Shown: positions 17,894-27,062 of the stretch, one piece after another
Layout of the letters: every line of letters starts with the position of its first letter
Numbering within the stretch: the stretch's first letter is position 1
Assembly: GCA_019455245.1 (NCBI GenBank)
Contig: JACFMR010000014.1
Span: forward strand, 37,684-101,683
Direction of reading: 5' to 3'
Length of the DNA stretch: 64,000 nt
DNA from: Opitutaceae bacterium
Lineage (GTDB): Bacteria > Verrucomicrobiota > Verrucomicrobiia > Opitutales > Opitutaceae
Made by a program: the position numbers and the translations under genes
Notes under the pieces: generated by a model
The model's database searches: none
Seen by the model: the letters and a program-made list of their open reading frames with translations, nothing else
What the model was told of the DNA's origin: nothing

Positions 17894-19138
17894 ATGAACC
17901 TTGCCACCGGACACTTTGCCCTGGCCGCAACGCAGGTGACTCCGGACGATCTTTCGATCGTCTTTGCCGGTGATTTTTGTCCCGTGGGTCGGACCGATGC
18001 CGCCATCATCGCAGGTGGGGCCCATGCCATGGCCGCGCCGTTGCATGAAGTGCTGGCCGCCAAAGATCTGACGATTGTAAATCTCGAAGCGCCGCTGACA
18101 ACCATTGCGAGCCCCATCGCCAAAACCGGGCCAAACTTGAAGGGCGATCCCCGCGCCGTGGAGTTTTTGCATGCCGCCGGGTTTGATGTCGCCAACCTGG
18201 CCAACAATCACATCCGTGACCACGGCGATGCCGCCATCCGCAGCACCTTGGACGCCTTGGCGCAGGGCCGGGTGGCGCACGTGGGCGCCGGGTTGGATGC
18301 GACCCAGGCCGCACGCCCGCTTTTCATCCAACGCAAGGGCCGCCGCATTGGCATCGTCGCCTTCGCGGAAAACGAATTCAGCATCGCCGGACCGCGGCAG
18401 GCCGGCGCCGCACCGCTCGACCCGTTGGTCAACATTGAACAGATCCGGGCCGTCGCCGCCGAGGCCGACATCACGCTCGTACTGGTGCATGGGGGCAATG
18501 AATACTGTCCGATGCCCAATCCACGCACGCTGGTCAACTACCGCGCCTTCGCCCGCGCGGGGGCCTCGGCCGTGATTGCCACGCACACGCATTGCCCGCA
18601 AGGCATCGAGATCGTGGACGGCGTGCCCATTGCTTACAGTCTGGGCAACTTCCTTTTCGACACACCGTTTCCCGATCGACCCTACCGGGCTGACGACCTG
18701 TGGTGGCAGGGCTTGGTGTTGCAGCTCGATTTCTGCGACAATGCGGTCGCCCGCCTCAAGATCACACCGGTCGATTCCGGTCCCGACGGCACTGTCGCCC
18801 GACCGTTGATCGGTTCGGCCCGCACGGCAGCCCTCGGCTATCTCGATCACCTTTCCGGACTGCTCACGGACGACGCGGCCCGGTCGGAGTTGTGGCGGGC
18901 GTGGTGTGCCGAGCAGGGGCCGTGGTGGCACGATTATTTCCGCGGCATCGGCACACCGGAGGCGCTGCTCAAGCGGAGCGATCCCGCCAACCTGATGGTG
19001 TTGCGCAACGGCTTCACCTGCGAGGCGCACTATGAAGTGCTGAAAACCTACTTCGCCATGATGTGGGACGGCGTCCCTGCACCCACGCCTGCGGTGCGCG
19101 ATCGTCTGCATCGCCTGCAAAACGGCCGGATTGCCTGA
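17894..19138 (+). CDS. CapA family protein (metallophosphoesterase-like)
   Basis: A 414-residue CapA-type protein of the calcineurin-like fold used in poly-gamma-glutamate and capsule systems. Motifs in order: FAGDFCPVGR, VNLEAPLT, NLANNHIRDHG, LVHGGNEY, THTHCPQG and YSLGNFLFD, all metal-site or core motifs of the family. There is no signal peptide or N-terminal membrane helix, unlike classical membrane-bound CapA, so this one is probably cytosolic and may act on a small molecule. It follows the tandem hydrolase by 64 bases and precedes a secreted serine hydrolase. No other capB/capC genes are present, so poly-glutamate synthesis is not supported. Confidence 0.85.
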   Translation: MNLATGHFALAATQVTPDDLSIVFAGDFCPVGRTDAAIIAGGAHAMAAPLHEVLAAKDLTIVNLEAPLTTIASPIAKTGPNLKGDPRAVEFLHAAGFDVANLANNHIRDHGDAAIRSTLDALAQGRVAHVGAGLDATQAARPLFIQRKGRRIGIVAFAENEFSIAGPRQAGAAPLDPLVNIEQIRAVAAEADITLVLVHGGNEYCPMPNPRTLVNYRAFARAGASAVIATHTHCPQGIEIVDGVPIAYSLGNFLFDTPFPDRPYRADDLWWQGLVLQLDFCDNAVARLKITPVDSGPDGTVARPLIGSARTAALGYLDHLSGLLTDDAARSELWRAWCAEQGPWWHDYFRGIGTPEALLKRSDPANLMVLRNGFTCEAHYEVLKTYFAMMWDGVPAPTPAVRDRLHRLQNGRIA

Positions 19139-19277
19139 TCCAACCGGAAAATGTGGTCCGGCAGATTTGATACAGCCGCCACCCCGCACCGAATATTATC
19201 CTGGGCACCGGGCAAGGCTTGCACCAACGCCGGTGGGAGCGTTCTCATCAGGAAGGTCATTCCCGACCGAACAGCCG

Positions 19278-20777
19278 ATGAAATCCCCTGCCCTGCAATC
19301 CTTGGCCCTGTTTCTCGCCATGAGCTCATGCGCCATCGCCGGTCCGCTGCCACGCAGTACGCCCGAGGCCCAGGGCATTTCCTCCGGGGCCATTCTCGGT
19401 TTTGTCGAAGCGGCCGAGAAGGAGATCGATGCGCTCCACAGCGTGATGATCATGAGGCACGGCCACGTGGTGGCCGAGGGCTGGTGGGCGCCCTATGGCG
19501 CCGAATCGCCGCACATGCTTTTTTCGCTGAGCAAAAGTTTCACCGCGACCGCGATCGGCATGTTGGTGGCCGAGGGCAAGCTCCAGCTTGCCGATCCGGT
19601 GCTCTCATTCTTCCCCGAGTTTGCCCCGGCCGAGCCAAGCGACAACCTCAAGGCCATGCGCATACATGACCTGCTCATCATGTGCACCGGCCACGAAAAA
19701 GAGCCTGACATTTGGAAAGATGATGAACCTTGGGCCAAGGCGTTCCTTGAGCAGCCCGTCCCCCACAAGCCCGGCACACACTTTCTCTACAACACACCGG
19801 GCTCTTACATGCTTTCAGCCATCGTCCAGCGGGTGACCGGTCAGACCATGCTCGACTATCTGCGGCCAAGGCTGTTTACACCGCTCGGAATCGGGCAGCC
19901 CATGTGGCAGACCAACGACGAAGGCATCAGCACCGGCGGATGGGGCCTGAGCCTTCGCACCGAGGATCTCGCAAAGTTCGGCCAGCTTTATCTGCAAAAG
20001 GGCCGCTGGGGCACCCGGCAGTTGCTTCCGGCGGCATGGGTGGAGGAAGCAACCTCGCGCCGGACCTCCAACGGCAGTGATCCGACCAGCGACTGGGATC
20101 AGGGCTACGGCTATCAATTCTGGCGCTGCCGTCCCCTCCATGTCTATCGCGGCGACGGCGCCTTCGGCCAATATTGCATTGTCATGCCTGATCAGGACGC
20201 CGTCATCGCCATCACCAGCGGCGTGCGCGACATGCAGGCGGTCATGAATCTGGTGTGGCAGCATCTCCTGCCGGCCATGCAACCGACGGCCCTGCCCGCC
20301 GCCCCCGTGGTGCATGCGCAACTCGCGGCCAGACTCACCGGCCTGAAGCTGCCGGCGCAGACCGGAGTCTCGACCTCGCCACGGGCCGGGGAATTCGCCG
20401 GGCGGCGCTATGTATTTTCCCCCAACGAGCATAAACTCGACTCCTTCACGCTCGCATCAGGCAGCGATGGAGAGACCACCCTGCTGATCGGCCACCACGA
20501 CAGGGAGCAAGCAATTGTCTGCCGCCCCGGCATTTGGCAAAAGACCCGCTTCGCCGACCACGGAGACCCCGGGCGGCCCGTCGCCGTGAGCGGCGCCTGG
20601 ACCGCCGATGACACCTTCACGATTAAAATCTGCGCCTACGAGACTCCCTTCATCACCACGGTGCGACTGCGGTTCAGCGGTGACGAACTCCATTACCAAG
20701 TCGTGGACAATGTCGGTTTCGGCGAGCTCCAGCGGCCTGAGCTTGTCGGACGGGCTACCGGAGTCTCCACGGAATAG
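19278..20777 (+). CDS. Beta-lactamase-family serine hydrolase, secreted
   Basis: A 499-residue class C beta-lactamase/esterase-type protein with a Sec signal peptide (residues 1-21, cleavage near AIAGP). The catalytic SxxK is Ser83-Lys86 in FSLSKSF; a Tyr-containing second motif lies in YNTPGSYML. The C-terminal 140 residues form an extra beta-rich domain seen in many such hydrolases. It would act in the periplasm on an ester or amide, most likely not as a resistance enzyme. ATG at 19278 was chosen because the signal peptide begins there; earlier in-frame codons overlap the CapA gene and are Pro-rich. Confidence 0.82.
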   Translation: MKSPALQSLALFLAMSSCAIAGPLPRSTPEAQGISSGAILGFVEAAEKEIDALHSVMIMRHGHVVAEGWWAPYGAESPHMLFSLSKSFTATAIGMLVAEGKLQLADPVLSFFPEFAPAEPSDNLKAMRIHDLLIMCTGHEKEPDIWKDDEPWAKAFLEQPVPHKPGTHFLYNTPGSYMLSAIVQRVTGQTMLDYLRPRLFTPLGIGQPMWQTNDEGISTGGWGLSLRTEDLAKFGQLYLQKGRWGTRQLLPAAWVEEATSRRTSNGSDPTSDWDQGYGYQFWRCRPLHVYRGDGAFGQYCIVMPDQDAVIAITSGVRDMQAVMNLVWQHLLPAMQPTALPAAPVVHAQLAARLTGLKLPAQTGVSTSPRAGEFAGRRYVFSPNEHKLDSFTLASGSDGETTLLIGHHDREQAIVCRPGIWQKTRFADHGDPGRPVAVSGAWTADDTFTIKICAYETPFITTVRLRFSGDELHYQVVDNVGFGELQRPELVGRATGVSTE

Positions 20778-20844
20778 TTACGCCGGGCCGAACACGGCCT
20801 CGGCCAAAGGTTGAAATGCGGGAGCAAGGCGACAGAATCATTGC

Positions 20845-21582
20845 ATGGTCAGAACGTCGGTCATCCTCCTGATTTTGGCTTGGAGCGCGTCGATGGGCGG
20901 AGGCTGCGGCACGGAAGAGGATGCGGAGGAAGATCCCTACGCCACGGCCCGCGAGCGCATGGTCAGGGAACAGTTGCGGTCCTACGATCGCGATATCCGC
21001 GACCAACGCGTGCTCGACGCCATGCGCACGGTGCCAAGGCATGAATTGGTGCCCGAGGAATTGCGCGCCATGGCTTACGATGACCGGCCCTTGCCGATCG
21101 GCTACGGTCAAACCATCTCCCAGCCTTACATCGTCGCGTTCATGACCGAACAGCTGCGACCGCAACCGACCGACCGGGTTTTGGAAATCGGCACGGGGTC
21201 GGGCTATCAAGCCGCCGTGTTGTCGCACCTTGTGGCCGAGGTTAACACCATCGAAATCGTGGCGCCACTGGCCGAACGCGCCACACGTGACCTCCAACGT
21301 CTCGGCTGCGTCAATGTGCAGGTGCGCGCCGGCGACGGCTACCTCGGCTGGCCCGAAGCCGCACCGTTCGACTCCATCATTGTGACCTGCGCACCGGAGG
21401 ACGTGCCGCGGCCCTTGGTTGAACAACTCAAGGAAGGCGGCTGCATGATCATCCCGGTGGGTCCGTCCGGCGGCGCGCAGACGCTGGTGCGGCTGCAGAA
21501 AATCAAAGGCAAACTCAAGCGCACCGATGTGCTCGCCGTGCGCTTCGTGCCGATGACCGGGCAGGCCGCGCCGACCGAGTAA
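20845..21582 (+). CDS. pcm: Protein-L-isoaspartate O-methyltransferase, probably exported
   Basis: A 245-residue Pcm/PIMT protein that methylates L-isoaspartyl residues in damaged proteins using SAM. Motifs: VPRHELVPE, IGYGQTISQPYIVA, SAM loop LEIGTGSGYQAA, and VTCAPEDVP. The core of about 205 residues is complete. The first 22 residues are hydrophobic and end in GGGCG, followed by an acidic stretch, which looks like a signal sequence, possibly a lipoprotein signal, although the residues before Cys21 are not a strict lipobox. SAM is not expected outside the cytoplasm, so this location is puzzling. It is 67 bases after the serine hydrolase. Confidence 0.88.
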   Translation: MVRTSVILLILAWSASMGGGCGTEEDAEEDPYATARERMVREQLRSYDRDIRDQRVLDAMRTVPRHELVPEELRAMAYDDRPLPIGYGQTISQPYIVAFMTEQLRPQPTDRVLEIGTGSGYQAAVLSHLVAEVNTIEIVAPLAERATRDLQRLGCVNVQVRAGDGYLGWPEAAPFDSIIVTCAPEDVPRPLVEQLKEGGCMIIPVGPSGGAQTLVRLQKIKGKLKRTDVLAVRFVPMTGQAAPTE

Positions 21583-21598
21583 ACCCCTGCGAGGGTTT
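21581..21598. terminator. Possible bidirectional hairpin between convergent genes
   Basis: AAACCC and GGGTTT are separated by six bases, between the end of pcm and the end of the convergent minus-strand gene. The stem is short and there is no T-tract beyond TTT, so the call is weak. Confidence 0.3.
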
Positions 21599-21600
21599 GC

Positions 21601-23280
21601 TCAAACGCCGGCCTGATGGCCCGGCAATTCCGCCATCAACCGTGTTGCCGCCGCAGTCGGCAGGATGTCCGCATGCGCCAGTCGTTCCGCCACCGCCGAA
21701 AATACCTGGTCCGCGGCCTGCGGCCATGGCGTGATCCACTCCTGCAGCGGCGACAGCAAAGCGGGATGCGTGAACTCCCACTCGAAGCCCGTGTTCTTCT
21801 CGCCGGAAAACACGTAGCGATGCACCCGCCACCAGCGGACCAGCGCCCGGACGGCCTCATACAGCGAATCCGCGGCTTGTTCGGCATCGGTCGGTCTGGC
21901 GGCGCAGGCCTCGAGCACCGTCATCCGCGTCTGTACAAACTCCGCAAGGATGCCCAAATAATTGCGCGCGCCGCCGGGCAGGAGTTCGGCGTTGTCGGAG
22001 CGCAGTTCCAGTTGCCGCAATCGCTCGGGCAAATCCGCGGGCAGTGCTTCCAATCCCAAATCCAGACAGCGCCAGGCCGGCAGCAACACCGCCGGATCGC
22101 CGCCGAGAAAATCGGCCAGCTCGCGCAGGATGCATTCGTCGTCACGATCCAAATAGGCGGTGTCCTTGGTCGCGCGGGCGAAGAAATACAGGTTTGGCAG
22201 CGCGAGGATCGGCTGCTGCGCGTTGCCCATCACCCCGCGCGCCTTGGCCAGCAATGGCGCCTCCTGCCGCAACACCCGCCGGATATCATCGAACTGCAGC
22301 ACGACGGCCGGGGGCGTGGGCTCGTATTCAATGATCTCGTAACACAACAGTACGGCCCGTTCCGTGAGCCCGGCTTCCTCGGTCAGCGCCAACATCGTGC
22401 GACCGTTGCCCCTGCCTTCACGGATGTGCCGGCCGGGCAGCAACGTCCATGGCTCCGGCAGGTCTTGCAACGCCGCCAGCTGCGGCCGGGCCAGCGGCTC
22501 GATCGGCTCACCCCACACCCCGTGTTTGCCCCAGTCGGCGCCCCAGCCCATCCACACCCACGGCACCACCTGCTGGCGCGCGGGTTGCGTGCCCACACGG
22601 TCTAGCACGGCACGGTCATGTTTGAAAACCTCGGCAAAATGTTGCGGTTGAGCGCCGGGATAATTGCCGGGATCGCCGTCGATCGTCACATAGGCATCGG
22701 CGTTGTTGAGCACGCCGAAGAGTTCCGCCCGATGCGCAAAATACGCGGCCTTCGCCGCCGGCTCGTCGAGCCGCACATCGACCCGATACGGATAAAGATG
22801 CCTCTCCCTGAACGACTTCGCCGCGATCTCCGGCCGCGCGGTCGCATTGGCGCAAAACGTGAGCCAGCACTCCAGCCCGCGGTCATGCGCCACCTCAATC
22901 CGCTTGCGCATGCGTTCCAGCTCCCGGCGGTCCTCCGGCAACAACGGCGCGGGCATGGCCTCGGTCAACGGCCAGATCATCACCAGATTGAAATCCAGCC
23001 GCGCCATCAGCGTGAAGAAGCGCGCAAAATCCTCCTCCTGCCAGCTCCGCACCGCGAACGGATACGCATACTCCCACGACGTGTGCAGGTAAAAGCCGCG
23101 CTTGAAATTTCCCTGCCGGCGGGGACTCACGGGATCGGCCATGACGTCCAGCATGCGCCACGGCCCAGGCACCTGCCAATCCCGAAGCCGCGTTCCGGCC
23201 GGCATTCGCGCGGCGCTGGTTTTCCGTCCTGCTACCCGCGGCAAGTCATGCACAGGATTTGCCAAGGCCTGCGCAGGCAC
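21601..23280 (-). CDS. Unrecognised glycosidase-like protein
   Basis: A protein of up to 559 residues that I cannot assign to a named family. It has features of a TIM-barrel glycoside hydrolase: YLHTSWEYAYPF near the start, then FNLVMIWPL, GLECWLTFC, YVTIDGDPGNYPG, and VPWVWMGWGADWG in the middle, rich in Trp, Tyr and acids as in sugar-binding clefts. The C-terminal third is helical. The start is unclear: in-frame ATGs at 23205 and 23154 give shorter forms, and the first 25 residues look like leader or non-coding sequence. It is convergent with pcm. A sugar-processing role is inferred only from composition and neighbours. Confidence 0.6.
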   Translation of the reverse strand: MPAQALANPVHDLPRVAGRKTSAARMPAGTRLRDWQVPGPWRMLDVMADPVSPRRQGNFKRGFYLHTSWEYAYPFAVRSWQEEDFARFFTLMARLDFNLVMIWPLTEAMPAPLLPEDRRELERMRKRIEVAHDRGLECWLTFCANATARPEIAAKSFRERHLYPYRVDVRLDEPAAKAAYFAHRAELFGVLNNADAYVTIDGDPGNYPGAQPQHFAEVFKHDRAVLDRVGTQPARQQVVPWVWMGWGADWGKHGVWGEPIEPLARPQLAALQDLPEPWTLLPGRHIREGRGNGRTMLALTEEAGLTERAVLLCYEIIEYEPTPPAVVLQFDDIRRVLRQEAPLLAKARGVMGNAQQPILALPNLYFFARATKDTAYLDRDDECILRELADFLGGDPAVLLPAWRCLDLGLEALPADLPERLRQLELRSDNAELLPGGARNYLGILAEFVQTRMTVLEACAARPTDAEQAADSLYEAVRALVRWWRVHRYVFSGEKNTGFEWEFTHPALLSPLQEWITPWPQAADQVFSAVAERLAHADILPTAAATRLMAELPGHQAGV

Positions 23281-23308
23281 AAAACCTCACGGGGTGTATC
23301 CTTGGCAC

Positions 23309-23527
23309 ATGAACTCCCCCGTTCACATCGACCTCGGTCAATATCCGGCCCGCGTCCGTTGGTTCATGGGGATCATCTGGGCGTTGATTCTCGCGAAATG
23401 TGTCGTGCTCTGGTGGGCCATGGTTCACTGGAGCGTGCCGATGCATCCGCTTTGGATCATCGCCCCGACCCTCGTGTTCGCCGCGCTCGCCACGGTTATC
23501 TGGATGACCCATCACCGGCCGGAATGA
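23309..23527 (+). CDS. Small membrane protein, unknown
   Basis: A 72-residue protein with two membrane helices (about 19-40 and 46-66) separated by a short loop, ending in HHRPE. No known domain. ATG at 23309 is preferred because the sequence becomes protein-like only after it. It lies alone between the minus-strand glycosidase-like gene and the LysE gene, divergent from the former. Confidence 0.5.
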   Translation: MNSPVHIDLGQYPARVRWFMGIIWALILAKCVVLWWAMVHWSVPMHPLWIIAPTLVFAALATVIWMTHHRPE

Positions 23528-23593
23528 TTCCCGGGCCGCCCGTCGCACTGATCCGCCATCCTTCCCGGCTGGCTGACCGACCGGCTGTCGGCA

Positions 23594-24223
23594 TCAGTGC
23601 AGGGTGACCAGCGCCAACCGCGCCGCCAGCACCAGCAGCAGCACGCCCATCACGCGTTCAAACCAGTGCCCCGTCCGCAGGAAGGCCCGGCGCACCGACT
23701 CCCGCGTGAAGACCAGCGACACCAGGGTGAACCACGCCATCGTGGCCATGGACATCCAGCCGCCATAGACCGCCTGCACCACCCGCGGGGTCTGCGGGCT
23801 GATGACCACGGAAAACAGGGCGATGAAAAACAACGCCGCCTTCGGGTTGAGCACGTTGACGAGAAAGCCGGTGACAAACGCCCCGTGCCGGCCGGGCGTC
23901 GCCGTGGGCGTCGGCATGACGCCGTCGCCTGCGGCCGGCTTGGTGCGCAACGCCACCACCCCGATCCAGGCGAGATAAACCGCCCCGGCGTATTTCAGCG
24001 CATTGAACCAGAGTTCCGAACCCTTGAGCAACAGCCCGAGCCCGAGCAGCGAGTAACTCACATGGACCAAAATGCCCGTGCCGATGCCGATGCTCGTCCA
24101 CACCGCGGTGCGGCGGCCGTGGGTGATGCTTTGTCGCAGTATCAGCGCGAAATCGGGTCCCGGACTGGCCACGGCCACCAAGTGCGCGCCGGCCACCAAC
24201 AGGAACTCGGGCCAGTAATTCAT
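23594..24223 (-). CDS. LysE/RhtB family amino acid exporter
   Basis: A 209-residue inner membrane protein with about six helices. The family signature is near the N-terminus (VASPGPDFALILRQS), and the conserved NPKAALFF lies in the middle. The family exports amino acids such as threonine, homoserine, lysine or leucine. It is the last gene of the long minus-strand block, 41 bases after the TPR lipoprotein gene. The exact substrate is not predictable. Confidence 0.9.
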   Translation of the reverse strand: MNYWPEFLLVAGAHLVAVASPGPDFALILRQSITHGRRTAVWTSIGIGTGILVHVSYSLLGLGLLLKGSELWFNALKYAGAVYLAWIGVVALRTKPAAGDGVMPTPTATPGRHGAFVTGFLVNVLNPKAALFFIALFSVVISPQTPRVVQAVYGGWMSMATMAWFTLVSLVFTRESVRRAFLRTGHWFERVMGVLLLVLAARLALVTLH

Positions 24224-24264
24224 CGGAGCGTGTGCGGCACGGTTCGCATCATGCGCCCCTCCGC

Positions 24265-24768
24265 TCAGATCGCCATGGCCTTGAATCCGGGGTCGGCCAT
24301 CATGCGGTCCAGCGTCGCTTCATCAAACCCTTGGATCTCCTCGTCCTTGGGGTGCGCCTTGCGCACCTTGCGCAGCAGGGCGTGCGCATCATCTGTGCGT
24401 CCGAGCAGCGCGTAGGCATACACCTGCCGCAACACCGGACTGGGATCGGCGGCGTTGGTTTTGTAAGCCGCGGCATAGGCCTTGGCCGCCTGCTCGTAAC
24501 TCTTTTTGGCCTCCGCGGTCTTGTTCAGCCGTTTGCTGGTGGTGCCCAACTGCAGCCAGTAGCTGCCGTTGTCGGGACACAGCTCCGTCGCCTCATGAAA
24601 CAGTCCTTCGGCCCGCGCAAAATCCCGCAGGGCGACGGCAAACTCCGCCTCGCTCACCAAGGCGGCGGCCTGCTTGCGCTGCAGGTCGGTGACCGCCGGT
24701 TGCTTGGGTCCACAACCGGCGGCCAGCAGGAAAACCAGGGCGAGGAACAGGGGGGTGATGCGTTGCAT
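24265..24768 (-). CDS. TPR-containing lipoprotein
   Basis: A 167-residue protein with a lipoprotein signal (FLALVFLLAAGC, lipid-attached Cys about residue 18) and two to three tetratricopeptide-like helical repeats (for example FARAEGLFHEATELCPDNG and NKTAEAKKSYEQAAKAYAAA). It would sit in the periplasm, anchored to a membrane, and bind a protein partner. ATG at 24768 was chosen because the signal begins there. It lies 65 bases after the GspE/PilB-type ATPase gene, so it could be a pilotin-like or assembly factor for the same apparatus, but this is inference. Confidence 0.75.
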   Translation of the reverse strand: MQRITPLFLALVFLLAAGCGPKQPAVTDLQRKQAAALVSEAEFAVALRDFARAEGLFHEATELCPDNGSYWLQLGTTSKRLNKTAEAKKSYEQAAKAYAAAYKTNAADPSPVLRQVYAYALLGRTDDAHALLRKVRKAHPKDEEIQGFDEATLDRMMADPGFKAMAI

Positions 24769-24833
24769 ACGACACCAGCTGTAGCAGCCGGCCGGCGCCA
24801 ATCAATCCCGCTGATTTGTCCCCGTGGGTGCGC

Positions 24834-26543
24834 TCACAGGTCCGGCGGGACGGTGGCGATCGCCTCCTCCATCGTGGTCAGACCGTCCTTCACCTTGAGC
24901 AAACTGTCCTGGTGCAGCGTCTTCATGCCGCCGCGCATGGCGATTTTCTTCAGCTCCGCCGTTTCCAGCTCCTTGTTGATGCCCGAGATCAGCTCGTCGT
25001 TGGTGATCATGAGCTCATGGATGCCCACGCGGCCCTTGTAACCGCTGCCGCCGCATTTGGGACACCCCTTGGGGTTGTGCCGGAAGATCTGCCCGCTCCA
25101 GCCGATCGCCTTCTCCAGCACCTCCTTTTCGCGCCCCTCCGGTTCGTAGGCGACGCGACAGGTTTTGCACACCCGGCGCATGAGCCGCTGGGCGCAGACG
25201 CACAACAGGGAGGAGGAAATCATGAACGGCTCCACCCCCATGTCGGTGAGCCGCGCCACCGTGCCAGGCGCATCGTTGGTGTGCAGGGTCGAAATCAACA
25301 GGTGGCCGGTGAGCGCGGCCTCCACGGCGATGTTGGCGGTTTCCTTGTCGCGAATCTCGCCCACCAGGATGATGTCCGGATCCTGGCGCAGGAAGGCGCG
25401 CAGCGCGGCGGCAAAGGTCAGCCCGATTTGCCGGTGCATCTGCATCTGGTTGATGCCGGGCAGGGTGTACTCGATGGGATCCTCGGCGGTGCGGATGACG
25501 AGGTCGGGCGAATTGATCTCGTTGAGGGCGGAATAGAGCGTCATCGACTTGCCCGAGCCGGTGGGACCGCAGTGCAGGATCATGCCGTAGGGCTGGCGGA
25601 TGACCTCGCGGTACTTCGCCAAGTTCTCCGCGGTGAAGCCGAGGGCCGGCAGCGGCAGCGTGGACTTCTGCTTGTCCAGGATACGCATCACCACGCCCTC
25701 GCCGTGGTTGAGCGGGGCGGTCGATACGCGCAGGTCGATGTCGAGGTTCTTCTTCGTGTATTGCTTGAAGACGATGCGGCCGTCCTGCGGCAGGCGGCGC
25801 TCGGCAATGTCGAGATTGCACATGATCTTCAGGCGCGCCACCAGCGCCGGGCCGACCTTGGCGGGCAGCCGCAGTTTTTCGTGGCAGATGCCGTCCACCC
25901 GGTAGCGCACCACCATGTCGTGCTCCTGCGGCTCGATATGGATGTCGCTCGTGCCGACATAATAGGCCTCCTCGATGACGCGGTTGGCCAGCTCGATGAT
26001 CGGACCCGACTCCTCATCGGTCAGCTCCTCCTCGCTGGCGTCCGTGACCACGCCGAACTCGGCGCCGATCTGCGCGACCACATCGTGGAAACCCTCGGCC
26101 TGGGGCTCGTTGCTCTTGGCAAACTTCTCGCGGATGTCCTTTTCGGGCGCCAGCAGGCGGACGATCTTCAACCCGGTCTGCTCCTGGATCTTGGCCGGCA
26201 GCGAAACATCAAAGGGGTTGGCAAACGCCACCAGCAGCAGCTCGCCGAGCTGGCCGACCGGCAACACGAGGTTCTTCTCGCAAAACTCCTGGGACAACCG
26301 CTCGAAGGTTTCCGGCGTCACCCGATGCCGGGCCACGTGGCACGGGGCGAAGCCAAAGGCGCGGGCCTTGGCCACCAGCAGGGCGAACGGCGTGACCTTG
26401 TGCTCATCCTGCAGGAGCTTGTCCAACTCCTCGCCCGTCGGCTCCTCGGGCATGGCCAGGATGGACGACACCTGCTCCGGGGTGAGCCGCCCGAGCTCAC
26501 CCAGCCGGTTGATGATGGCGGTTTGGATTTTTCCGAGGGGCAT
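24834..26543 (-). CDS. GspE/PilB-type secretion ATPase
   Basis: A 569-residue hexameric ATPase of the type II secretion/type IV pilus extension class. An N-terminal GspE/MshE-like domain (1-150) is followed by the N2 domain (about 180-300) and the RecA-like core with Walker A GPTGSGKS (326-333), Asp box, Walker B in [12 protein letters not shown] (388-399) and the tetracysteine zinc motif CxxC...CxxC (Cys459, 462, 494, 497). It powers pilus or pseudopilus assembly from the cytosolic face of the inner membrane. It begins two bases after the small protein gene at 26546. No platform protein, pilin or secretin gene is nearby. Confidence 0.92.
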   Translation of the reverse strand: MPLGKIQTAIINRLGELGRLTPEQVSSILAMPEEPTGEELDKLLQDEHKVTPFALLVAKARAFGFAPCHVARHRVTPETFERLSQEFCEKNLVLPVGQLGELLLVAFANPFDVSLPAKIQEQTGLKIVRLLAPEKDIREKFAKSNEPQAEGFHDVVAQIGAEFGVVTDASEEELTDEESGPIIELANRVIEEAYYVGTSDIHIEPQEHDMVVRYRVDGICHEKLRLPAKVGPALVARLKIMCNLDIAERRLPQDGRIVFKQYTKKNLDIDLRVSTAPLNHGEGVVMRILDKQKSTLPLPALGFTAENLAKYREVIRQPYGMILHCGPTGSGKSMTLYSALNEINSPDLVIRTAEDPIEYTLPGINQMQMHRQIGLTFAAALRAFLRQDPDIILVGEIRDKETANIAVEAALTGHLLISTLHTNDAPGTVARLTDMGVEPFMISSSLLCVCAQRLMRRVCKTCRVAYEPEGREKEVLEKAIGWSGQIFRHNPKGCPKCGGSGYKGRVGIHELMITNDELISGINKELETAELKKIAMRGGMKTLHQDSLLKVKDGLTTMEEAIATVPPDL

Positions 26544-26545
26544 GG

Positions 26546-27046
26546 TCAGGCGGTCACGGCGGTTTCGGCCGCGTCCAGTTTCTCCAGGAAATCCGCCACT
26601 CCGTCCAACGTGGTGGCAAACCACAGAACCGGGCCTTCCAACTGTTTCTCCCAGTGGCTGCGGACCGCCGGGCTGAGGTAGTAGGCCGTGGCCACGAAGG
26701 TGAACCCTTCCTCCCGGTCAAACGGCACCGACCACGTTGCCCAGCACGCACCCGTGTCCTGCCCCTTGCGAAATTCCTCCGGCACATCGTAGTGCCGCAG
26801 ATCCACCACGCCCACGCCCTCGTGATCGACGAGATGCTGCAGGATGTCCTCCTCGCGCACCGCCTTCAGCTCGTAGGCCAGCACGCCCAGCAGCGTGCTC
26901 TGGCGCGGCTGCCCGCCGGCGATGATCTCCAACAACCGCTCGTTGGCCTGCTCGAGCTGCTCCATCTGCAGAAGATTGGCCTCCACCAAGGCCGCGCCCA
27001 ACAGGCGGTTGGCGCGCATCAAAAGCGGGCGGTGCTGCTTCGACAT
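26546..27046 (-). CDS. Conserved-looking cytosolic protein paired with GspE-type ATPase
   Basis: A 166-residue protein of unknown function. The first about 100 residues resemble the N-terminal domain of GspE/MshE-type ATPases ([22 protein letters not shown] and [17 protein letters not shown]); the C-terminal part has an alpha/beta look with many aromatics. ATG at 27046 was preferred over an in-frame TTG nine bases upstream. The two-base gap to the ATPase gene implies coupled translation and joint function, perhaps as an extra regulatory N-terminal module supplied in trans. The similarity is a pattern judgement only. Confidence 0.6.
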   Translation of the reverse strand: MSKQHRPLLMRANRLLGAALVEANLLQMEQLEQANERLLEIIAGGQPRQSTLLGVLAYELKAVREEDILQHLVDHEGVGVVDLRHYDVPEEFRKGQDTGACWATWSVPFDREEGFTFVATAYYLSPAVRSHWEKQLEGPVLWFATTLDGVADFLEKLDAAETAVTA

Positions 27047-27062
27047 GGCGCCCAACCTAGGT

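Noticed and set aside
17894..19138. Poly-gamma-glutamate capsule operon
   Set aside because: Only a CapA-type protein is present; ligase and membrane partners CapB and CapC are missing.
19278..20777. Beta-lactam resistance gene
   Set aside because: The protein has the fold and SxxK, but the second motif and the extra C-terminal domain fit generic esterase or peptidase relatives, and nothing around supports resistance.
24816..26681. A 621-codon open frame on the plus strand opposite the GspE-type ATPase
   Set aside because: Shadow of a real gene; no motifs, whereas the opposite strand has complete Walker and zinc motifs.
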